Origin: an uncultured Collinsella sp.
Lineage (GTDB): Bacteria; Actinomycetota; Coriobacteriia; Coriobacteriales; Coriobacteriaceae
Assembly (NCBI GenBank): GCA_902475375.1
Contig: CABRZC010000063.1
Coordinates: 1-12,318, forward strand
Reading direction: 5' to 3'
Length of the DNA stretch: 12,318 nt
Part shown: piece after piece, positions 7,028-12,318 of the stretch
How positions within the stretch are numbered: position 1 is the stretch's first letter
Layout: every line of letters begins with the position of its first letter
Made by a program: the position numbers and the translations under genes
The notes under the pieces: generated by a model
Told to the model about the DNA's origin: nothing
Seen by the model: only the letters and a program-made list of their open reading frames with translations
Database searches by the model: none

Positions 7028-7053
7028 GCGAGCCGTTCGTAAGGACGGTTCGC
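7028..7053 (+). other. 11-bp hairpin with GUAA tetraloop in the rny 5' leader
   Basis: The arms GCGAGCCGTTC and GGACGGTTCGC pair over 11 positions, with two G-U pairs, around a GTAA loop of the stable GNRA class. It lies 25 nt upstream of the rny binding site. No U tract follows (TTTGCTGTGT), so it is more likely an mRNA structure than a terminator. RNA stability control or autoregulation of RNase Y is possible. Confidence 0.6.
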
Positions 7054-7088
7054 TTTGCTGTGTAACGAATCCATAAAAAGGAGTGAGC

Positions 7089-8639
7089 ATGCCTATCATT
7101 GCAGCGCTCGTTGGCCTCGTTTTGGGTGCCATCGCCGCCATTGCCTACATGCGCACCGCCAAGCAGGGTAGTCTTCACGAGGCCGACGAAAAGATTCAGT
7201 CGGCACACGCGCAGGCAGAGTCCTTGATCGGTGATGCAAAGCGTCAGGCCGAGACCCTCAAAAAAGAGGCTCTGCTCGAGGCTAAGGAAGAGATCATCAA
7301 GAACAAGCAGGCCGCCGAGGCCGAGGACAAGCAGCGTAAGAGTGAGATTCGCACGCTCGAAAACCGCGTGATGCAGCGCGAGGAATCGCTCGATCGCCGC
7401 AACGATGCGCTCGATAAGCGCGAGCATCAGCTGTCCAGCCAGGCCGGCCAGGTCGAGAAGCGCTCTCGCGAGCTTGAGGAGCTCTGCGCCAAGCAGACTT
7501 CCGAGCTTGAGCGTATTGCCGACCTTACGCGCGAGGACGCTCACAAGGAGCTGCTCGACAAGGTCCGCGGCGAGGTTACCCACGAGGCTGCCACCATCAT
7601 CCGCGAGTCCGAGCAGCAGGTCCGCGCCGAGTGCCACAAGACCGCTCAGGAGATTCTCTCCTTGGCGATTCAGCGTTGCGCCGCCGACCATACCGCCGAG
7701 GTCACCGTTACTTCCGTGCACATTCCCTCCGATGACCTCAAGGGTCGCATCATCGGTCGCGAGGGTCGCAACATCCGCACCTTTGAGCAGGTGTCTGGCG
7801 TCAACCTCGTGATTGACGACACCCCCGAGACCGTCGTGCTTTCGAGCTTCGATCCGGTCCGTCGTGAGACCGCCCGCGTTGCGCTCGAGAACCTTATTGC
7901 CGACGGCCGTATTCATCCCGCCCGCATCGAGGAGATGTACCACAAGGCTGCCGACTTGGTTCAGCAGCGTGTGCGCGAGGCTGGCGAGCAGGCCGCCTTC
8001 GATACCGGTATCCACGACCTGCATCCCGAGATCGTCAAGACCCTGGGTGCTCTTCGCTACCGCACCTCGTTTGGTCAGAACGTTCTGCAGCACTCGCTTG
8101 AGGTTTCTGACCTGTGCGGCGTTATGGCCTCCGAGCTTGGTCTGGACGTTGTGACCGCCAAGCGTGCCGGTCTTCTGCACGACCTGGGCAAGGCCATCGA
8201 CCACGACGTTGAGGGTCCGCATGCCGTCATTGGCGCCGAGCTTGCCCGCCGTTATGGCGAGAAGCCCGTTATCGTCCACGCGATCGAGGCCCATCATGCC
8301 GACGTCGATCCCAACACGGTGCTCGACGTTCTGGTCCAGGCTGCCGATGCCGTTTCCGCTTCTCGTCCTGGCGCCCGCCGCGAGTCGGCCGAGAACTACA
8401 TCAAGCGTCTTGAGAAGCTCGAGGAGATCGCCAATTCTCACGACGGCGTCGAGCGTACCTATGCCATGCAGGCCGGTCGCGAGGTTCATGTCATGGTCCA
8501 GCCGGACAAGATCTCCGATGCCCAGTCCACGGTGCTTGCGCACGATATCGCCCATCAGATCGAGGAAGAGATGGAGTATCCCGGTCAGGTGCGCGTTGTC
8601 GTGATTCGCGAGAGCCGTGCCGTCGATATCGCTAAATAA
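7089..8639 (+). CDS. rny: Ribonuclease Y
   Basis: A 516-residue membrane-anchored endoribonuclease that starts bulk mRNA decay in many Gram-positives. Layout: a single N-terminal membrane helix (residues 2-21), a long charged coiled coil (about 27-190, rich in E, K, Q and R), and a KH RNA-binding domain around the GREG loop (223-226, within RIIGREGRNIRTFEQ). Then comes an HD hydrolase domain with the metal-binding pair H364-D365 (RAGLLHDLGKAIDHD). The C-terminus, EYPGQVRVVVIRESRAVDIAK, is the usual RNase Y ending. ATG 7089 follows AGGAG (7079-7083) by 5 nt. The in-frame GTG at 7083 overlaps that site, so it is rejected. It has its own promoter and a long leader. The next gene starts 1 bp after the stop. 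In B. subtilis the neighbours are likewise recA-side genes, ymdB and spoVS. Confidence 0.97.
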   Translation: MPIIAALVGLVLGAIAAIAYMRTAKQGSLHEADEKIQSAHAQAESLIGDAKRQAETLKKEALLEAKEEIIKNKQAAEAEDKQRKSEIRTLENRVMQREESLDRRNDALDKREHQLSSQAGQVEKRSRELEELCAKQTSELERIADLTREDAHKELLDKVRGEVTHEAATIIRESEQQVRAECHKTAQEILSLAIQRCAADHTAEVTVTSVHIPSDDLKGRIIGREGRNIRTFEQVSGVNLVIDDTPETVVLSSFDPVRRETARVALENLIADGRIHPARIEEMYHKAADLVQQRVREAGEQAAFDTGIHDLHPEIVKTLGALRYRTSFGQNVLQHSLEVSDLCGVMASELGLDVVTAKRAGLLHDLGKAIDHDVEGPHAVIGAELARRYGEKPVIVHAIEAHHADVDPNTVLDVLVQAADAVSASRPGARRESAENYIKRLEKLEEIANSHDGVERTYAMQAGREVHVMVQPDKISDAQSTVLAHDIAHQIEEEMEYPGQVRVVVIRESRAVDIAK

Positions 8640-8640
8640 C

Positions 8641-9726
8641 ATGAACGACGCGAACGAGCTCATCTCATTTATCGCGTCGATGTCGGGGGAGGGCAACCTT
8701 CGCGTCGAGGAAAACCTTGGCGAGGGGTATGTCCGCCTTCGCGTTTCGGAGGCCGAGCGCCGTCAGGCCAAGCATGACATTCAGCATGTAGAGGATATTG
8801 TCATCGAGATGCTGCGTAATGCTCGTGATGCCGGAGCCGATAAGGTCTATCTTGCCACGACCAAGGAGGAGGGTATTCGCACCCTCCTCTTCCTGGATAA
8901 CGGTTCGGGTGTTCCGCAGGATATGCAGGAGCGTATCTTCGATGCCCGTGTTACCTCTAAGCTCGAGAGCATGAAAATGGACCGTTGGGGTGTTCACGGT
9001 CGTGGTATGGCGCTGTTCTCTATCAAGCAGAACACGGATGAGGCACGCGTTGTTACATCGGGCGTCGATTTGGGTTCCGCGTTTAAGGTGTGCGTTGCCA
9101 CCGATCGCTTGGGCGAGCGCGCCGACCAGTCGAGCTGGCCTCAGGCGGTTAAAGACGAAGACGGCCGCTATGTATGCGCTCGTGGTCCTCATAACATCAT
9201 TCGCGCAGCCTGTGAGTTTGCCCTTGAGGAGCTGCGTGGCTGCGATGTGTATCTGGGCTCTCCGTCCGAGATTGCTGCGACCCTGTACGCTCAGGCTTCG
9301 AACCGTCTCGATACGTCGCGCCTGCTCTTTATCGACGACGAGTGCGAGCTTCCGGTTATCGATCGTTTGGGCCTTGCTTCTGATGCCGAGGACTTTATCC
9401 GGATCTGCTCCGGGCTGGGTCTCGAGATGTCCGAGCGCACTGCCCACCGTATTCTGTCGGGACAGATTAAGCCCGTCCGCGGCGTGACCGCGCGTCTGCT
9501 GCGCGAGCGCGATTCCACCTCGCATGCGCCGGCTCCCGTCGATCTTGCCAAGGACCGTCGAGGCCTTCGCATCGCCAAGGATGACATGGCGCAGTTTTCG
9601 CGTGCTGTCGAGCGTGACTTTAACGACCTTGCCGCCCGGTATTACCTCAATCTGTGCGGCGACCCTAAGATTCGCGTTTCGCGTGATCGCATCACGGTGA
9701 CGTTCGATCTTGCCAAAGAGGAATAA
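8641..9726 (+). CDS. GHKL-type ATP-binding protein of unknown function between rny and spoVS
   Basis: A 361-residue protein with a Bergerat ATP-binding fold (HATPase_c_3 style) near its N-terminus. The N box is E56, N60 and D63 (EMLRNARDAGA), the G1 box is DNGSG (86-90), and the G2 box is GVHGRG (117-122) followed by MALFSIK. This is the nucleotide site shared by gyrase B, Hsp90, MutL and histidine kinases. There is no phosphoacceptor histidine domain, membrane segment or MutL/GyrB transducer that I recognise. Residues 251-285 (including SERTAHRILSGQIKP) could be a helix-turn-helix, but this is weak. The C-terminus returns to beta-like sequence (KIRVSRDRITVTFDL). ATG 8641 lies 1 bp after the rny stop with no clear binding site, suggesting coupled translation; an in-frame GTG at 8617 is less likely. 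In B. subtilis the phosphodiesterase gene ymdB holds this slot. ATP binding is sure; the function is not. Confidence 0.85.
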   Translation: MNDANELISFIASMSGEGNLRVEENLGEGYVRLRVSEAERRQAKHDIQHVEDIVIEMLRNARDAGADKVYLATTKEEGIRTLLFLDNGSGVPQDMQERIFDARVTSKLESMKMDRWGVHGRGMALFSIKQNTDEARVVTSGVDLGSAFKVCVATDRLGERADQSSWPQAVKDEDGRYVCARGPHNIIRAACEFALEELRGCDVYLGSPSEIAATLYAQASNRLDTSRLLFIDDECELPVIDRLGLASDAEDFIRICSGLGLEMSERTAHRILSGQIKPVRGVTARLLRERDSTSHAPAPVDLAKDRRGLRIAKDDMAQFSRAVERDFNDLAARYYLNLCGDPKIRVSRDRITVTFDLAKEE

Positions 9727-9730
9727 AATC

Positions 9731-9759
9731 TTTACCGAGTCCGCTCGGTACGATACAGT
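9731..9759 (+). promoter_or_regulatory. Possible spoVS promoter with palindromic operator
   Basis: A weak -35 TTTACC (9731-9736) and -10 TACAGT (9754-9759), 17 bp apart, each match consensus at four of six positions. The spacer is nearly filled by the perfect 7-bp inverted repeat TACCGAG-TCCG-CTCGGTA (9733-9750). As RNA it would be a hairpin without a U tract, so an operator or processing site is more likely than a terminator. The direct repeat CAGTTA follows at 9756-9761 and 9765-9770. Confidence 0.4.
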
Positions 9760-9800
9760 TATTGCAGTTAAAACGTACTTTTAAACGCAGGAGTTTCTTC

Positions 9801-10118
9801 ATGGATTGCCTGAAGGTATCAAGCAAATCATCGCCCGCGTCCGTTGCCGGCGCCATTGCCGGCATGGTCAAAGATGGCGTCCCCGTCAACATTCAATGCG
9901 TCGGCGCTGGCGCCGTCAACCAGGCCATCAAGGCCGTCGCCATTGCGCGCGGCTTTCTGATTCCGACCGGCTTCGATGTCTCCTGCGCGCCGGTGTTCTC
10001 CGACATTCTTATTAACGGAGAGTCGCGCACGGCAATTCGTCTCTCTATCTACGTTCACCAGATTAATCGGGCTGCTATGGATAATGTCGTCATGGACGAC
10101 GTCAAGCCTGTTGCGTAA
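9801..10118 (+). CDS. spoVS: Stage V sporulation protein S (SpoVS), Alba-like
   Basis: A 105-residue SpoVS-family protein. The body is highly conserved: LKVSSKSSPASVAGAIAGM near the start and GAGAVNQAIKAVAIARGF at residues 35-52, with the later SRTAIRLSIYV. SpoVS proteins have an Alba-like fold that suggests nucleic acid binding. In B. subtilis, loss blocks coat assembly and affects septation, but the family also occurs in bacteria that do not form spores, such as Thermus. ATG 9801 follows AGGAG (9789-9793) by 7 nt; an in-frame ATG at 9762 has no such site and is rejected. The C-terminus is about 18 residues longer than the 86-residue Bacillus protein. It keeps the conserved position after rny and before miaB. 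Its role here, probably in a non-sporulating host, is unknown. Confidence 0.95.
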   Translation: MDCLKVSSKSSPASVAGAIAGMVKDGVPVNIQCVGAGAVNQAIKAVAIARGFLIPTGFDVSCAPVFSDILINGESRTAIRLSIYVHQINRAAMDNVVMDDVKPVA

Positions 10119-10182
10119 GCGAGCCATCTGCACGCTCGTAGCACCTATGCGCCCGTCGATACCATCGTTAGGATGTAAGCTC

Positions 10183-11553
10183 ATGGACCAGCGTTCCGTA
10201 CGCGATATTCTTGCCGGTAAAACCTACTTTATCCGCACATTCGGCTGCCAGATGAACCAGCACGACTCCGAGCGCGTGAGTGGCCTGCTCGATTCGTTTG
10301 GCTGTCTTATGGCGCTCGATCCCGAGCATGCCGATGTTGTCGTGTTCATGACGTGCTGTGTACGCGAGGCTGCCGATACGCGCCTGTATGGTCAGTGCAA
10401 TTCCTGCAAGAGCCTTCCTCCTTCTCCTTCGGGTAAGCGCGTGGTCGCCGTGGGCGGCTGCATCGCCCAGCGCGATGGCGAGGGCTTGCTCACCAACGTC
10501 GATAACGTCAACGTCATTTTTGGCACCCATTCTATTGCGCACGTGGCCGAGCTCATTGCCGAGGCGTTTTTGGATGGCAAGCGCCATATCCGTACGAATG
10601 AGCATGAGGATACCGACGCCATGAGTATGCCGTGGCATCGCGAGACGCAGTATCACGCATGGGTGCCCATCATGACGGGCTGCAACAACTTTTGTACGTA
10701 CTGCATCGTGCCATACGTCCGTGGTCGCGAGAAGAGCCGTCCCTTCGAAGAGATTGTCGACGAGGTGACCGGGCTCGTGCGTCAGGGCGTGCGCGAGATT
10801 ACGCTTCTGGGCCAAAACGTGAACTCCTACGGTCGCGATCTCTTTGGCAAGCCGCGCTTTGCCGACTTGCTGCGCGCTGTGGGCGATACGGGCGTCGAGC
10901 GTATTTTCTTTACCTCTTCGCATCCTAAGGATCTGCTGCCTGAGACCATTGACGCCATGGCCGAGACACCTGCCGTCATGCCGCAGCTCCACCTGGCCGT
11001 TCAGTCGGGTTCCACGCGCATCCTTAAAGAGATGAATCGTCGTTATACGCGCGAGGATTATCTGGGTCTGGTCGATCGTATTCGTAACCGTATGCCCGAT
11101 ATTGCGCTTTCGACCGACATCATCGTGGGTTTCCCGGGCGAGACCGAGGAAGACTTTGAGCAGACGCTGTCGCTTGCCGAGACTGTGCGCTATGCCCAAG
11201 CCTACACGTTTATTTACTCCAAGCGCGCCGGTACCCCGGCAGCTGAGATTTATGATCCCACCCCGCATGAGGTTATCCTTGAGCGCTTTAACCGTCTGGT
11301 CAAGGTTATCGAGACGACGGCTCATGAGTATAACCAGGGCGAGCTTCACACCGTGGTGCCTGCGCTTATTGAGGGTACGAGCAAGAAGAACGACGCTGTT
11401 CTTCTGGGGAAAAGCCCCAAGAACCAGACGGTGCATGCGCCGATTCCCGCTGGCTATAGCATCGATCAGCTCGTCGGCAAAATCGTCGACGTTGATATTG
11501 ATGTCGCCAAAACGTGGTATCTGTCTGGCTCCGTCGTGGGCGAGCCTCGCTAA
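10183..11553 (+). CDS. miaB: tRNA-2-methylthio-N6-dimethylallyladenosine synthase MiaB
   Basis: A 456-residue radical SAM methylthiotransferase that adds the methylthio group at C2 of N6-isopentenyl-A37 in tRNAs reading codons that begin with U. The MTTase domain cysteines are C22 (TFGCQMNQHDSER), C58 (with an unusual second cysteine, C59, in MTCCVRE) and C93 (VGGCIAQRDG). The radical SAM motif CNNFCTYC gives C167, C171 and C174, followed by IVPYVRGREKSR. HLAVQSGSTRILKEMNRRYT separates it from RimO. A TRAM domain occupies the last 60-70 residues and binds tRNA. ATG 10183 is preceded by AGGA (10170-10173). The frame stays open upstream into spoVS, and an in-frame ATG at 10147 exists, but TFGCQMNQ then falls at the usual distance only from 10183. 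It overlaps miaA by one base. Confidence 0.95.
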   Translation: MDQRSVRDILAGKTYFIRTFGCQMNQHDSERVSGLLDSFGCLMALDPEHADVVVFMTCCVREAADTRLYGQCNSCKSLPPSPSGKRVVAVGGCIAQRDGEGLLTNVDNVNVIFGTHSIAHVAELIAEAFLDGKRHIRTNEHEDTDAMSMPWHRETQYHAWVPIMTGCNNFCTYCIVPYVRGREKSRPFEEIVDEVTGLVRQGVREITLLGQNVNSYGRDLFGKPRFADLLRAVGDTGVERIFFTSSHPKDLLPETIDAMAETPAVMPQLHLAVQSGSTRILKEMNRRYTREDYLGLVDRIRNRMPDIALSTDIIVGFPGETEEDFEQTLSLAETVRYAQAYTFIYSKRAGTPAAEIYDPTPHEVILERFNRLVKVIETTAHEYNQGELHTVVPALIEGTSKKNDAVLLGKSPKNQTVHAPIPAGYSIDQLVGKIVDVDIDVAKTWYLSGSVVGEPR

Positions 11554-12318
11554 TGATTTCCACCGGTGCAAGCCTTTCTGCCGTAGCGATTGTCGGTCCG
11601 ACGGCGGTCGGCAAAAGCGATGTTGCCGACCGCCTGGCCGCTCGTCTTTCGTCCGAAGTGTTGTCTTGTGACGCGATGCAAATCTATCGTGGCATGGACA
11701 TCGGTACGGCCAAGATGATGCCCGAGGAGTGCTCGGTGCCCCTGCGCCTTGTCGATATCGTGGATCCGGGCGTCGCGTATTCAGCTGCGCTCTATCAGAC
11801 GGATGCCCGGGCGCATATCGAGCGTTTGCTTGGCGAGCAACGTCTTCCGGTCTTTTGCGGCGGTACGGGCCTGTATCTCAAGGCTGCACTCGATGAAATG
11901 GATTTTCCTTCGGGAGAACTCGAGGACGAACGCCGCACGGGCTATCAGGAACTTGCCGAGCGTATTGGCGAGGAGGCGCTGCATGCCCTGCTTGCCGAGC
12001 GCGATCCGGAATCTGCTGCCGTGATTCATCCCCATAACGTGCGTCGTGTGATTCGTGCGCTCGAGATGCATGATGACGGTGTGTCGTATGCCGAGCAGAA
12101 GTCGAAATTCAGCGTCCCGCGCGAGCGTTATCATGCCTTGTGGTTTGGTCTGACGCGTAGCCGTGAAGTGCTCTATGAGCGCATTAACCTGCGAGTCGAC
12201 CTTATGTTTGAGCAGGGACTGGTTGATGAGGTCCGTGGCCTTTTGGACCAGGGCTTGGGTGATGCACTCACATCGATGCAGGCAATCGGTTACAAAGAGA
12301 TTATTGATGCCTTGCGTG
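11553..12318 (+). CDS. miaA: tRNA dimethylallyltransferase MiaA (partial, runs off the end)
   Basis: At least 255 codons without a stop, continuing past the window edge. MiaA transfers a dimethylallyl group to N6 of A37 in tRNA, making the substrate of MiaB encoded just upstream. The P-loop GPTAVGKS covers residues 15-22. SCDAMQIYRGMDIGTAK (38-54) matches the family motif SADSMQVYRGMDIGTAK, with likely catalytic D40. CGGTGLYLKA, HPHNVRRVIRALEM and MQAIGYKEI are further family blocks. A full MiaA is usually about 300-320 residues, so roughly 50 are missing. The ATG overlaps the miaB stop (TAATG) and no good binding site is seen, so translation is probably coupled. In many Firmicutes mutS and mutL lie between miaB and miaA; here the two are directly joined. 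Confidence 0.95.
   Translation, partial: MISTGASLSAVAIVGPTAVGKSDVADRLAARLSSEVLSCDAMQIYRGMDIGTAKMMPEECSVPLRLVDIVDPGVAYSAALYQTDARAHIERLLGEQRLPVFCGGTGLYLKAALDEMDFPSGELEDERRTGYQELAERIGEEALHALLAERDPESAAVIHPHNVRRVIRALEMHDDGVSYAEQKSKFSVPRERYHALWFGLTRSREVLYERINLRVDLMFEQGLVDEVRGLLDQGLGDALTSMQAIGYKEIIDALR

Noticed and set aside
6972..8696. 574-residue open frame on the - strand opposite rny
   Set aside because: It is a mirror of the GC-biased codon pattern of rny. Its translation is low-complexity in L, G, D and A, with no domain, and the + strand gene is certain.
9976..10182. Upstream extension of the miaB reading frame into spoVS
   Set aside because: It overlaps spoVS in another frame and its product is unlike any MiaB N-terminus. 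Start 10183 gives the normal MiaB length and spacing.
10168..11571. 467-residue open frame on the - strand opposite miaB
   Set aside because: Codon-pattern shadow of a well-supported radical SAM gene.
1..12318. Mobile elements, CRISPR arrays, tRNA or rRNA genes
   Set aside because: No spaced identical repeats, transposase motifs, cloverleaf sequences or rRNA blocks were seen on either strand. The window is densely filled with same-strand housekeeping genes.

Overview
The window reads as a conserved chromosomal housekeeping block from a fairly GC-rich (by eye, high-50s to 60 percent) Gram-positive bacterium. I think it is most likely a member of the Coriobacteriia, close to Collinsella. This rests on protein style, codon use, and a spoVS gene within an otherwise actinobacterial-looking gene set. 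No taxon-specific marker such as rRNA is present, so it is an inference. All twelve genes lie on the + strand with very short gaps. I saw no tRNA, rRNA, IS element, phage gene or CRISPR array.

Region 1 (1-4721) is a tightly packed run. It holds the 3' end of a probable ftsK/spoIIIE translocase gene, a rodZ-like membrane protein with an unusual RGG-rich linker, yajQ, rimO, pgsA (GTG start) and a stand-alone cinA C-terminal domain (pncC). A perfect 10-bp hairpin at 4729-4752 probably ends this unit.

Region 2 (4722-6831) is the SOS module. A clear promoter (TTGACC, 17 bp, TATTAT) carries a perfect CGAAC-N4-GTTCG LexA box between its -35 and -10. It drives recA, with recX following 11 bp later.

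Region 3 (6832-9726) has a promoter (TTGACA, 17 bp, TAGGAT) and a long structured leader before rny (RNase Y). A GHKL-type ATP-binding protein of unknown function follows 1 bp after rny. In Bacillus subtilis that slot is held by ymdB.

Region 4 (9727-12318) has spoVS behind a short palindrome that may be an operator, then miaB and, overlapping by one base, miaA, which runs off the end. These last two act in turn on tRNA A37: MiaA prenylates it and MiaB methylthiolates it.

The gene order (ftsK, rodZ, pgsA, cinA, recA, rny, X, spoVS, miaB) is a known Gram-positive synteny group. The parts most worth a second look are the GHKL protein between rny and spoVS, the RGG-rich linker of the RodZ-like protein, the rny leader, and the operator-like palindromes before recA and spoVS. 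I found no clearly new multi-gene system. The GHKL ATPase with SpoVS is the best candidate for undescribed biology.
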